DNA of 64,000 nucleotides from Sutterella sp047777475 (lineage in GTDB: Bacteria; Pseudomonadota; Gammaproteobacteria; Burkholderiales; Burkholderiaceae_F): positions 1 through 64,000 of the forward strand of contig JBKEET010000005.1 of NCBI GenBank assembly GCA_047777475.1, given 5' to 3'. The position numbers and the translations under genes were made by a program. The notes under the pieces are model-generated. The model was not told the DNA's origin. It worked only from the letters and a program-made list of their open reading frames with translations, and did no database searches. This document shows, piece by piece, positions 8,144 through 16,649 of the stretch (its first letter is position 1; each line of letters begins with the position of its first letter).

Positions 8144-8914
8144 CTAGAGCAGGGAGCACAGTCCCAGGCTGAATTTCACCGTGTCGCGCGTCGCGCACAG
8201 CCGATGGTGCTCGTCTTCCACGGAAAACCGGATCCAGAGCATGTACTTGTTGGCGCTCATCTCCGGCAGGTAGGGCGAGTCGGCCGGCATGCGGATCTGC
8301 GCGAGCGCGTACTGCGGCTTGCGGTGCATGCTGTACTGGAAGGAGCCGTTTGTCGCCGTGAATTCCTCGACTTGGGCGTTGCTGCGCATCAGCCTCAGGA
8401 GCAGGTCGCAGGCATGGCGCACGGGCTCGAGCGTCTCGACGTAGCCCATGAGCTCGCGCCGGCGGCTTTCGGCGGGCGAATTGAGCCAGCGGTGAAACTG
8501 CGGGAGGTCGAACTCGCAGGTGCCGCCAGCGAGGTTGAGGCGCGCCCTGACAAGCTGCAGCCACGGGTCGCCGCGCACGCTCTGGCTCGTTCGGCCGACG
8601 TTGCCCGCCACCTCTTCGATGGCTTCGCTGATGCTCTTGAGCGTTGCGGAGAGCTTTTCCTGGTCCACTTCGTCGCTGCCGGAGAGCCGCAGCAGGCGCT
8701 GGCGGTGGCGCTCAAGCTCCTGGATCAGGTCGTTTCTCAGATCGGATCTTGCCGAGGCGTCGAGCAGGTCAAAGAGCGCGCTGATGGCGCTTTGATGGGC
8801 GATGCCGCTGTCCTGGGCACAGAGCCAGTCGTAGCGGCGGAAGAGCGCTTCGAGACGAAGATAGGTGCGAACTTTCTCATTGCAGGGAAATTCGTACAGG
8901 AGAGAATCGGCCAT
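8144..8914 (-). CDS. zapD: Cell division protein ZapD (YacF)
   Basis: 256-residue cytoplasmic protein that bundles FtsZ filaments at mid-cell. Hallmarks are the N-terminus LYEFPCNEKVRTYLRLEALF and the central FHRWLNSPAESRR, followed by a beta-rich domain ending ...DTVKFSLGLCSL. Start ATG 8914. Located between coaE and yacG as in most beta- and gammaproteobacteria. No unusual features. Confidence 0.93.
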   Translation of the reverse strand: MADSLLYEFPCNEKVRTYLRLEALFRRYDWLCAQDSGIAHQSAISALFDLLDASARSDLRNDLIQELERHRQRLLRLSGSDEVDQEKLSATLKSISEAIEEVAGNVGRTSQSVRGDPWLQLVRARLNLAGGTCEFDLPQFHRWLNSPAESRRRELMGYVETLEPVRHACDLLLRLMRSNAQVEEFTATNGSFQYSMHRKPQYALAQIRMPADSPYLPEMSANKYMLWIRFSVEDEHHRLCATRDTVKFSLGLCSLL

Positions 8915-8997
8915 TTTTCGTTCGTTCGTCAGGATTGCGGGGGGACGTGCATTGGGGAATAAATTACCACAAAGGGTTTGAAATTTAAAGAGGCTTC

Positions 8998-9594
8998 CTA
9001 CTGCGCCTTCCAGCGCGCAAGAAGGGCAAGAACCTTTTCGCGGAGCTCTTCGGGCGTTCCCTCGTTGACGATAACGTCGTCAGCAAACGACAGCCATTGG
9101 GCGCGGGAAGGCTGCGCGGCCATCATGCGGCGCGCCGTTTCGGGCGTGATGCCCGGGCGCGAGAGAATGCGCCGCAGGCGCGTCTCGTCCGACGCGTCGA
9201 TCACGAGGATGCGCGCGATCTCGGGGAGACGGAAGCTTTCCCTGTAAAGCAGCGGGCAGTCAAAGACAGCTACGGGAGCGGCGGCGTGCGAGGCGAGCTC
9301 GAGGCGGATGCGCTGCCCGATCAGGGGATGGAGGACCGATTCGAGCTTTCTGAGCGCTCCCTTGTCGGAAAAGGCGAGCGTCCTCATGCGAGCGCGATCC
9401 ATGGCGCCCTCGGGCGTGAGGAATTCGGGTCCGAAGGCCGCGGCCACCGCCGCCGAGCCTTCGCCGCCCGCCGCCGTGAGCGAGCGCGAGACGGCGTCTG
9501 CGTCGACGATCGGCACGCCCGCTTCGGCGAGGATGGCCGAAGCCGTGCTTTTCCCGGAGCCGATGCCGCCCGTGAGACCGATGATTTTCGCCAT
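8998..9594 (-). CDS. coaE: Dephospho-CoA kinase
   Basis: 198 residues. Catalyses the last step of coenzyme A synthesis, ATP + dephospho-CoA to ADP + CoA. The P-loop is GGIGSGKST (residues 9-17), followed by VDADAVSR, which holds the catalytic Asp, and the lid segment with several Arg (ETRLRRILSRPGI). Normal length. In the coaE-zapD-yacG run. In many relatives pilD/pilC/pilB type IV pilus genes sit upstream of coaE; here a tRNA gene and its terminator are there instead. Confidence 0.95.
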   Translation of the reverse strand: MAKIIGLTGGIGSGKSTASAILAEAGVPIVDADAVSRSLTAAGGEGSAAVAAAFGPEFLTPEGAMDRARMRTLAFSDKGALRKLESVLHPLIGQRIRLELASHAAAPVAVFDCPLLYRESFRLPEIARILVIDASDETRLRRILSRPGITPETARRMMAAQPSRAQWLSFADDVIVNEGTPEELREKVLALLARWKAQ

Positions 9595-9631
9595 GTCCGC
9601 TCCTCCCTGCGCCGCAGATTGTGCAGATACG

Positions 9632-9660
9632 AAAAAGGCATCGTTTTTGAACGATGCCTT
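9632..9660 (-). terminator. Terminator of tRNA-Pro copy 1
   Basis: Stem AAGGCATCGTT/AACGATGCCTT at 9635-9645 and 9650-9660. On the minus strand it is followed by TTTTT. Confidence 0.8.
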
Positions 9661-9666
9661 GCAATG

Positions 9667-9745
<79 letters not shown>

Positions 9746-9986
9746 ACGCTTCCCCGCCGCATGAAGCAGCGAGACTGTGAATATTAGCAGAGTTTCCTGA
9801 AAAAGTGAAATGACGGCGGCCGTCCCGCGGGCGCCGAATGACCCGCCCGCGCAGCCGTAGCATTGGGCAAAGAGCGTCCCCGATCGTGCCAAAGCCCGAA
9901 GTGCCTCTTCCGTATGATGGATTGCGAAGGTTCCGGCCCCAGTGCCGGAGCATAGGAAAAGCATTCGGAAGAGAGGAAAAGACACA

Positions 9987-10988
9987 ATGAGCACCAGCAA
10001 CGGCAATCTGCGCGCCCTCGGCGCGAGCGGCCTCATGGTCACGGGCATCGGCTACGGCGCCATGGGCATCACCCATGCCTACGGCGACCCGCTCCCCAAG
10101 GAAGAAGGCATCCGCATCGTCCACGCCGCCTACGACGCGGGCTGCAATTTCTTTGACACCGCCGAGGGCTACCGCGGCGTTTATCCCGACGGCACCGTGG
10201 CTTACAACGAAGAGGTCGTCGGCGAGGCGCTGCGGGACGTTCGGGACAAGGTGGTGATCGCCACCAAGTTCGGCATCACCCGCGGCAACGGCATCCTGCT
10301 TGCCGACAGCCGGCCCGAGACGATCCGCCGCTCGCTTGAAGGAAGCCTGAAGCGCTTGGGCGTCGAGACGATCGACCTTTACTACCAGCACCGCATCGAC
10401 CCGAAGGTTGACCCCGAGACGGTCGCGGGCACGATGGCCGACCTGATCAAGGAGGGCAAGATCCGCGCCTGGGGCGTTTCGGAAGCGACGGCCGACTACC
10501 TGCGCCGCGCCCACAAGGTCTGCCCGGTCGCCGCCGTGCAGAACCGCTATTCGCTGCTCAGCCGCGCCCACGAGGCGCTTTTCCCGACGCTCGAGGAGCT
10601 CAACATCGCCTTCGTGGCCTTTTCGCCGCTCGCCAACGGCTTCCTCACGGGCAAGTATTCCGCCGCCTCGCACTTCGGCGGACAGACGGACTTCCGCACG
10701 AACATGCCGCAGTTCAGCGAAAAAGCCGATGAGGCGTCCCGCTCCCTCAAGAAGCTCCTCGACGAGCTGGGCGCGGCGAAGAACGCCACGCCGGGCCAGA
10801 TTTCGCTCGCCTGGATGCTCTGCAAGAAGCCCTACATCGCGGCCATCCCCGGAAGCCGCCGCCCCGAGCGCATCCGTGAAAACATGGGCGCACTCAGCGT
10901 GAAGCTCACGCCCGAGGAAATCGCCCGGATCGACGAGCTCACGGACCGTATCCCGGTGCCCGTCTACGGCGGCATTGCGACGAAGTAA
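9987..10988 (+). CDS. Aldo/keto reductase
   Basis: 333-residue NADPH-dependent oxidoreductase of the AKR13-like group. The catalytic tetrad is visible: D57 (FFDTAEGY), Y62, K94 (VIATKFG) and H135 (YYQHRID). Cofactor-binding residues near the C-terminus are in AAIPGSRRPERIREN. I chose ATG 9987 (MSTSNGN) over an upstream in-frame ATG at 9942 because GAGAGG at 9971-9976 is at proper distance. It reduces carbonyl compounds; the physiological substrate is unknown. With the Dps-like gene it forms a small stress-related insert between two identical tRNA-Pro genes. Confidence 0.92.
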   Translation: MSTSNGNLRALGASGLMVTGIGYGAMGITHAYGDPLPKEEGIRIVHAAYDAGCNFFDTAEGYRGVYPDGTVAYNEEVVGEALRDVRDKVVIATKFGITRGNGILLADSRPETIRRSLEGSLKRLGVETIDLYYQHRIDPKVDPETVAGTMADLIKEGKIRAWGVSEATADYLRRAHKVCPVAAVQNRYSLLSRAHEALFPTLEELNIAFVAFSPLANGFLTGKYSAASHFGGQTDFRTNMPQFSEKADEASRSLKKLLDELGAAKNATPGQISLAWMLCKKPYIAAIPGSRRPERIRENMGALSVKLTPEEIARIDELTDRIPVPVYGGIATK

Positions 10989-11012
10989 GCCTCCGGTCCG
11001 CGGAATCCGAAG

Positions 11013-11052
11013 AAGCCCTGCAGTGCGGCGCAATCGCCGATGCAGGGCTTTT
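11013..11052 (+). terminator. Terminator of the aldo/keto reductase gene
   Basis: Stem AAGCCCTGCA/TGCAGGGCTT at 11013-11022 and 11041-11050, then T residues. The long loop can form an inner GGCG/CGCC pairing. Confidence 0.7.
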
Positions 11053-11219
11053 CCGTTCCGGGCCGTCCGCAAGGGATCCCTGATGTTCTGAAATAGAAGA
11101 AACTAAATCACACAATCTAATCTAATAGTTCATTTGCAATGTCGGAAAATGCATGATAGAGTTTATGGCATGAAGATTGACAAATTAATTAACAAAATCT
11201 ATTTTTAAGGATGAACGCT

Positions 11220-11705
11220 ATGAACTACGTCAACACCGACCGCATCAACACGTACCTTGCCAACCTCGCCCTCTGGACCGTGAAGCTTCACTCGCTGCAT
11301 TGGAACGTGACGGGCCCGCTCTTTGTTTCGCTGCACGAGTACACGGAAAAGCTCTACGACGAGGCTTTCGAAGCGTACGACGCCGTCGCCGAGCTCCTGA
11401 AGATGCGCGGCGAAAAGCCGCTTTCGACGATGCGCGAGTACCTCGGCGCCGCCACCCTCAAGGAGGCCCCGGCCCGCGAATTCACGTGCTGCGAGGTCGC
11501 CGGCGCGGTTGAGGAGGACATGAAGGCCATGCGGGCCTTGGCGCTCGAGATCCGCAGCGAGGCCGTCGAGAAGGACGACTTCGCCGCGCAGAACATGTTC
11601 GAGGATTTCGTCCGCGGCTTCGACAAGCAGCTCTGGTTCCTCGAGGCAATGAAGAAGGACGGCACCTGCGAGGAAGTGCCTTCTTCCTGCGGATGCTCGA
11701 AGTAA
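11220..11705 (+). CDS. dps: Dps/ferritin-like DNA-protection protein
   Basis: 161-residue four-helix-bundle protein that oxidises and stores iron and can protect DNA under starvation or peroxide stress. The ferroxidase signature is clear: VKLHSLHWNVTG near residues 19-30 and LYDEAFEAYDAVAELL. I prefer ATG 11220 to ATG 11211, because TAAGGA at 11206-11211 would sit on top of the earlier codon. The C-terminus ends in an unusual cysteine-containing tail (CEEVPSSCGCSK), and there is a CC pair (FTCCEVAGAVEED) in the third helix region. Monocistronic, A/T-rich upstream region, bidirectional terminator downstream. Confidence 0.9.
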   Translation: MNYVNTDRINTYLANLALWTVKLHSLHWNVTGPLFVSLHEYTEKLYDEAFEAYDAVAELLKMRGEKPLSTMREYLGAATLKEAPAREFTCCEVAGAVEEDMKAMRALALEIRSEAVEKDDFAAQNMFEDFVRGFDKQLWFLEAMKKDGTCEEVPSSCGCSK

Positions 11706-11713
11706 GAGAGGTC

Positions 11714-11743
11714 AAAAAGAAGGGCGGCCGAGAAAGGCCGCCC
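11714..11743 (-). terminator. Hairpin downstream of dps, T-tailed on the minus strand
   Basis: Stem AGGGCGGCC/GGCCGCCCT at 11721-11729 and 11735-11743. On the minus strand it is followed by TTCTTTTT. Second of two tandem terminators for the ispB-tRNA transcript. Confidence 0.55.
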
Positions 11744-11752
11744 TGCGGATAC

Positions 11753-11784
11753 AAAAAAAGCAGCGGAGAAACCGCTGCTTTTTT
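11753..11784. terminator. Bidirectional terminator between dps and tRNA-Pro copy 2
   Basis: Stem AGCAGCGG/CCGCTGCT flanked by A7 on the left (11753-11759) and T6 on the right (11779-11784), so it works in both directions. Confidence 0.85.
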
Positions 11785-11792
11785 GAATTCTG

Positions 11793-11869
<77 letters not shown>

Positions 11870-11880
11870 ACACTGCTGCT

Positions 11881-12884
11881 TCAGCGGTCTCTTCCGACCG
11901 TGAAGGCGAGCAATTCTATCAGAGAATCGCGGAATTGTGAAGGCGCAAAGCAGGCAAGCGCCTCGCGGCCTTTGCCGAGCTCTTCCTTCGCGCGCTCGCG
12001 GCACCGGTCGAGCGCTTTGCTCTTCTGCACGATCGCGGCGATGCTAGCGAAGTCGCCGTGGCCCTTGCGCACGGCCTCGTTGATCATTTCCCTTTCCTCG
12101 TCGGTGCAGTTTTCCCGCGCGTAGATGAGCGGGAGCGTCACCTTGCCCTCGCGCAGGTCGGCGCCGAGGTTCTTGCCCGTCTCGGCGGTGTTGCCGCTGT
12201 AGTCGAGGATGTCGTCTGCGATCTGGAAGGCGTTGCCGAGGCAGAGCGCATAGCGCGCCGCGGCCTCCTCCTTTTCCTTGCTGCAGCCGGCGATGGCCGC
12301 GGCCATGCGGGCCGCCGCCTCGAAGAGGCAGGCCGTCTTGCGCTCGATCACGCGGAAGTAGCGCGCCTCGTCGACGCTCGGGTCGTGCGCGTTGACCATC
12401 TGCACGACTTCGCCTTCGGCCAGGCGGTTGGCGGCGTTCGAGAGCGCCTGCATGACGCCGAGGTTGCCGGCGTGCACCATCATCTGGAAGGAGCGCGTGT
12501 AAGGAAGTCGCCGACGAGCACGGCGGCGCCGTTGCCCCAGCGGCTGTTCGCCGTCGGGCGGCCGCGCCGCAGGTCGCTCTCGTCGACGACGTCGTCGTGC
12601 ATGAGCGTGGCGGTGTGCAGCAGCTCGATTGCGGCGCCGAGGTACTGGTGGAGCGTCCCTTCGTAGCCCATCGCGCGGCACATCAGCATCAGGATTGCCG
12701 GGCGCATGCGCTTGCCGCCGGCGCTCGTGATGTACTCGCTGATCTCGTGCATGCGGGGCACGTCCGAGGAGAGCTCGCTCCTGATGACCTCGTCGACCGC
12801 CTTCATGTCGGCGGCAATCGGCGAGAGGATGCGGAGAATCTGGGCCTTCGCGTCGGAAGGCGCTGCATTGTTCGTAGAGGGCAT
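11881..12884 (-). pseudogene. ispB: Octaprenyl (polyprenyl) diphosphate synthase with a single-base deletion
   Basis: Makes the long prenyl chain of ubiquinone/menaquinone from FPP and IPP. Start ATG 12884 (MPSTNNAAPS) behind ACAGGAAA. The first aspartate motif DDVVD (LMHDDVVDESD) is in the 5' reading frame; the second, DDILD (FQIADDILDYSG), is in the 3' frame. The frame is lost at the AA pair 12501-12502. Adding one base restores the expected GDFLYTRSFQMM junction and gives 334 residues, normal for the family. The enzyme is essential for respiratory quinones in most bacteria and no second copy is seen here, so a sequencing or assembly error is far more likely than a real null allele. Confidence 0.9.
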
Positions 12885-13172
12885 GCTTTTTCCTGTTGTT
12901 TTCGGCACTCCGGGTGCTAGGGAGGCGCTCGGGGCCGGCGGATAAAGTATAGCCAAGGCCCGGAGCGGCGTTTTCCTGAAAAAACAAGGCCCGAACCGCT
13001 TGACGCACGCGTCTCCGATGTGGGATAATCCGCAGTCTTCCCGCACACGAACTCGGAGCCGCGTCATTGGCATGGGGCCAAACGTCCTCCGCGTTTATTA
13101 CAAAAAGGTTCCGTGCGGCCGGACCGACCGAAAGGAAGGCGCGGCGAGCGGAACGGGCGAGGTTTTATCTAC

Positions 13173-13484
13173 ATGTACGCAATTATCAAGACTGGCGGTA
13201 AGCAGTACCGCGTTTCTGTCGGCGACACGCTCCGCGTGGAGACTCTCCCGGGCAACCCCGGCGACAAGGTGACGCTCAGCGAAGTTCTCGCTGTCAGCGA
13301 TGAAAACGGCCTCAAGGTCGGCAATCCGGTCCTCGAGGGCGCCACGGTCACCGCGACGATCGCCTCTGTCGGCCGCGCCGACAAGGTCCGCATCTTCAAG
13401 TTCCGCCGCCGCAAGCACTCCATGAAGTCCGCTGGCCATCGCCAGAACTTCACCGAGCTCAAGATCGAAGCGATCGCGGCTTAA
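13173..13484 (+). CDS. rplU: 50S ribosomal protein L21
   Basis: 103 residues. Begins MYAIIKTGGKQYRV, the standard L21 start, and contains the RNA-binding KVRIFKFRRRKHSMKSAGHRQ segment with the family terminus. The upstream in-frame ATG at 13113 is not used in the family. It binds 23S rRNA. First gene of the rplU-rpmA pair, followed by L27 after 31 bases. The leader from about 13074 may carry the promoter for both; no regulatory element was recognised. Confidence 0.97.
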   Translation: MYAIIKTGGKQYRVSVGDTLRVETLPGNPGDKVTLSEVLAVSDENGLKVGNPVLEGATVTATIASVGRADKVRIFKFRRRKHSMKSAGHRQNFTELKIEAIAA

Positions 13485-13515
13485 CAGGCAAACGACTTTA
13501 TAGAGAGATACAGAA

Positions 13516-13779
13516 ATGGCACATAAGAAAGGTGGCGGCTCTACCCGCAACGGTCGCGATTCCAAGGCAAAGCGTCTTGGCGTGAAGGTTTTCGGCGATT
13601 CCGCGATTAACGCCGGCACGATCATCGTCCGCCAGCGCGGCACGAAGTTCCACGCCGGTGACAACGTCGGCACGGGCAAGGACTACACGCTCTACGCCCT
13701 CGTCGACGGCACGGTGCGCTTTGAGAAGCGCGGCGCCTTCGGCCGTCATTACGTCCACGTCGTTCCGGCGGCGGAGTAA
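13516..13779 (+). CDS. rpmA: 50S ribosomal protein L27
   Basis: 87 residues with the canonical N-terminus MAHKKGGGSTRNGRDS that reaches the peptidyl-transferase centre, and the conserved GTIIVRQRGTKFHAG. There is no Firmicutes-type N-terminal cleavage extension. Cotranscribed with rplU; a terminator follows before obgE. Confidence 0.98.
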   Translation: MAHKKGGGSTRNGRDSKAKRLGVKVFGDSAINAGTIIVRQRGTKFHAGDNVGTGKDYTLYALVDGTVRFEKRGAFGRHYVHVVPAAE

Positions 13780-13825
13780 TCGTCGGTGCGCTGCCGGCTG
13801 AGGCCGGCGCGCCGAAGACAATCGC

Positions 13826-13864
13826 AGGCCCAGCAGGATCCCGTCCCGCTGGGCCTTACTTTTG
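13826..13864 (+). terminator. Terminator after rpmA
   Basis: Stem AGGCCCAGC/GCTGGGCCT at 13826-13834 and about 13848-13856, then TTACTTTT. Confidence 0.7.
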
Positions 13865-14037
13865 CTTAGCTGCAGGGACGGCGCTCCGTTTTCCTGCTAT
13901 TGTGTCGGTTTGTTGTTCCGCGCGCGTGCGCGCGGAGTTCGACACAGATCGATCCCATTTTCCTTTTCCCGCGCGGCCCCGCCCGATCAGGCGGCTTTCC
14001 GGGCGCGCGGTACGGCTTCCATAGCGCAGGTGCTGAC

Positions 14038-15108
14038 GTGAAATTTGTTGACGAAGCAAGAATCGAAGTCCAGGGCGGCCGCGGCGGCAACGGCGCGGCG
14101 AGCTTCCGCCGCGAGAAATTCATCCCGAAGGGCGGCCCCGACGGCGGCGACGGCGGACGCGGCGGCTCGGTGTGGGCCGTGGCGGACCGCAACATCAACA
14201 CGCTCGTCGATTACCGCTTCGAGCACTCGTTCCGCGCCCAGAACGGCGAGAACGGCCGCGGGGCCGACTGCTACGGCGCCGCGGGCGCCGACATCGAGCT
14301 GCGCATGCCCGTCGGCACGCTCATCCGCGACGCGGACACGGGCGAAGTGATCGCCGACCTCAGCGCCGACGGCACGCGCTGCCTGCTCGCCGCAGGCGGC
14401 AAGGGCGGCCTCGGCAACCTCCATTTCAAGAGCTCGGTCAACCGCGCGCCACGGCAGATGACGCCGGGCGAGCCCGGACAGTTCCGCTCGCTCGCGCTTG
14501 AGCTCCAGGTGCTCGCCGACGTGGGCCTGCTCGGCCTCCCCAACGCGGGCAAGTCGACGCTCATCACGGCCGTCTCGAACGCCCGCCCGAAGATCGCCGA
14601 CTATCCGTTCACGACGCTGCATCCGCACCTCGGCGTGGTGCGCGTCGGCCACGAGCAGAGCTTCGTGATCGCCGACATCCCGGGCCTCATCGAGGGCGCG
14701 GCCGAAGGCGCGGGCCTCGGGCACCAGTTCCTGAGGCACCTCTCGCGCACGAAGGTGCTGCTGCACGTCATCGACGTCGCGCCCTTCGACGAGGACGCCG
14801 ACCCGATCGCCTCGGCGCACGCCATCGAGCACGAGCTCGAGAAGTACGACCCGGCGCTCGCCGCCAAGCCCCGCTGGGTGGTGCTCAACAAGATGGACCT
14901 CGTTCCCGAGGAGAAGCGGGCGGAGCTCATCGAGCGCTACCGCGCCGAGTTCTCCCGCGAGGGCGAGCCCGTGTTCGCGATTTCCGCCGCCACGCACGAG
15001 GGCTGCGGCGAGCTCGTCAAGGCGCTCGCGCAGAAGCTCGACGAAGACCGGCGCGAAGAGACCGCCTTCGCCGGCGATCCCCGGTTCGATCCCCTCGAAG
15101 ACAAATAA
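14038..15108 (+). CDS. obgE: Obg-family GTPase (50S assembly, CgtA/ObgE)
   Basis: 356 residues starting at GTG 14038 (MKFVDEARIEV), with GCGCAGG upstream. The glycine-rich Obg fold covers residues 1-158 (GGRGGNG, GGPDGGDGGRGG). The G domain has G1 GLPNAGKST at about 166, G3 DIPG, G4 NKMD and G5 SAATHEG. There is a short acidic tail (FDPLEDK). It binds the 50S subunit and ppGpp and is essential. The longer frame that starts at 13900 is not supported by the family. Usual place after rpmA. Confidence 0.96.
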   Translation: MKFVDEARIEVQGGRGGNGAASFRREKFIPKGGPDGGDGGRGGSVWAVADRNINTLVDYRFEHSFRAQNGENGRGADCYGAAGADIELRMPVGTLIRDADTGEVIADLSADGTRCLLAAGGKGGLGNLHFKSSVNRAPRQMTPGEPGQFRSLALELQVLADVGLLGLPNAGKSTLITAVSNARPKIADYPFTTLHPHLGVVRVGHEQSFVIADIPGLIEGAAEGAGLGHQFLRHLSRTKVLLHVIDVAPFDEDADPIASAHAIEHELEKYDPALAAKPRWVVLNKMDLVPEEKRAELIERYRAEFSREGEPVFAISAATHEGCGELVKALAQKLDEDRREETAFAGDPRFDPLEDK

Positions 15109-15114
15109 TTTCCG

Positions 15115-15150
15115 AGGCCTGCGCAGCCGTAACGGCCGCGCAGGCCTTTT
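15115..15150 (+). terminator. Terminator after obgE
   Basis: Stem AGGCCTGCGC/GCGCAGGCCT at 15115-15124 and 15138-15147, then TTT. Confidence 0.75.
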
Positions 15151-15226
15151 CGCTTTCAAACCAACAAAAACCTCTCTCTTTTGCCCCGGGCGGCCCTGAG
15201 GCCGCCTTTGCTCCTCGGAGAACTAC

Positions 15227-16543
15227 ATGTCGTTTGCCTCTGCTCTGGACCGCTTTTTCGGTCTCCAAGAAAACCACACCAGCGTGAGCCAGGAAGTCGC
15301 GGCCGGTCTGACGACCTTCATGGCCATGTGCTACCTGATTTTCGTGATTCCCTCGATGCTTGCCGACGCCGGCATGCCGCGCGAGGCGGTCACGGGCAGC
15401 GTGGTGCTGATCACCACGATCGTCACCCTGATCATGGGCCTCTGGGCCAAGTACCCCGTCGGCGTGGCGCCGGGCCTCGGCATCACGGCCTTCTTCGCTT
15501 ACTTCGTCTGCGGACCGGGCGGCTTCACGTGGCAGGCGGGCCTCGGCGCCGTGCTCATTTCGGGCATCGTCTTCTTCCTGCTCACGGTGACGCGCATCCG
15601 CCAGTGGATCGTCAACGCGGTGCCGATGGACCTGAAGATCGCCATCGTGGTCGGCATCGGCTGCTTCATCTCGCTCATCGGCCTTAAGAACGCCGGCATC
15701 GTCGTCGCCGACAAGAGCACGTTCGTCGCGCTCGGCAACCTCACCAAGCCCGAGGTGCTGCTCTCCGTGGCGTGCTTCTTCGTCACCGTCGCGCTCATGG
15801 TCCTCAAGGTGCGCGGCGCCATGCTGATCGGCATCCTCGCCACCACCGCCGTCGGCATCGCCCTCGGCATCACGGAGCTGCCCAAGGGCAGCTGGGTGAG
15901 CTTCAAGTTCCCGGACATCTCGCCCGTGTTCATGCAGCTCGACCTCAGGGGCGCGCTCTCCCACGGCCTCGTGAGCATCATCTTCACCCTCACCATGGTC
16001 GACCTCTTCGACAACATGGGCGTGCTGATCGGCCTGGCGCGCAAGTGCGGCTTCATGAACGACAAGGGCGAGATCAAGAACCTCGACAGGGCCTTCATCA
16101 CCGACTCGATCGGCACGATGCTCTCCTCGGTGATCGGCACGACCACCTCGACCTCTTACCTCGAGAGCGCCTCGGGCGTCGCCGCCGGCGGCCGCACGGG
16201 CCTCACCGCCGTCGTGATCTCGCTCTGCTTCTTCGTCTCGATCCTCTTCATCCCGCTCGTCTCGATCGTGCCCAACTACGCCACCGCTCCGATCCTCATC
16301 ATCGTGGGCGCCCTCATGATGCAGGAAGTCGTGCACATCCACTTCGAGAAGCTCGAGATCGCCGTGCCGGCGTTCCTCACGATCGTGACGATGCCCTTCA
16401 CGTTCAACATCGCCACGGGCTTCGGTTTCGGCTTCGTTTCCTACGCGATCATCCACGTCCTGATCGGCCGCTGGCGCCAGGTCACGCCCTTCATGTACGT
16501 GATCGCCGCCTGCTTCGTGATCAACTTCGTGATGCGCGCCTAA
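15227..16543 (+). CDS. NCS2/AzgA-family purine (adenine/guanine/hypoxanthine) permease
   Basis: 438-residue inner-membrane transporter with about 12-14 hydrophobic segments. AzgA-type marks are the N-terminal SQEVAAGLTTFMAMCYLIFV, PGLGITAFFAYFV in the first re-entrant region, a middle MVDLFDNMGVLIGLARK and GTTTSTSYLESASGVAAGGRTGLTAVV. It is probably a proton-coupled importer of purine bases. ATG 15227 follows CGGAGA. A small hairpin (15189-15206) with three T just upstream could attenuate transcription; I do not see a purine-riboswitch consensus. It separates obgE from proB, which are adjacent in many Burkholderiales. Confidence 0.92.
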   Translation: MSFASALDRFFGLQENHTSVSQEVAAGLTTFMAMCYLIFVIPSMLADAGMPREAVTGSVVLITTIVTLIMGLWAKYPVGVAPGLGITAFFAYFVCGPGGFTWQAGLGAVLISGIVFFLLTVTRIRQWIVNAVPMDLKIAIVVGIGCFISLIGLKNAGIVVADKSTFVALGNLTKPEVLLSVACFFVTVALMVLKVRGAMLIGILATTAVGIALGITELPKGSWVSFKFPDISPVFMQLDLRGALSHGLVSIIFTLTMVDLFDNMGVLIGLARKCGFMNDKGEIKNLDRAFITDSIGTMLSSVIGTTTSTSYLESASGVAAGGRTGLTAVVISLCFFVSILFIPLVSIVPNYATAPILIIVGALMMQEVVHIHFEKLEIAVPAFLTIVTMPFTFNIATGFGFGFVSYAIIHVLIGRWRQVTPFMYVIAACFVINFVMRA

Positions 16544-16649
16544 GGTGCGGCTCTAAGGGCGCGCCGGGGCGGGCAACGCGCCCCGGGCGCCCCTTGTGCG
16601 CTATTCTTAAATCATTCATCAAACCCAGCGGGCAGTAAGAACTAGCGAA

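Noticed and set aside
11177..11205. TTGACA-N17-TATTTT as dps promoter
   Set aside because: A start site about 7 bases downstream would fall after the Shine-Dalgarno of ATG 11220, so the match is probably accidental in A/T-rich DNA.
11881..13008. Treating the two ispB frames as two separate genes
   Set aside because: The two halves carry the first and second aspartate motifs of one enzyme and join at the expected residue after a one-base correction.
15151..15226. Possible purine riboswitch before the purine permease
   Set aside because: Only one short hairpin; no three-way junction or conserved purine-aptamer core.
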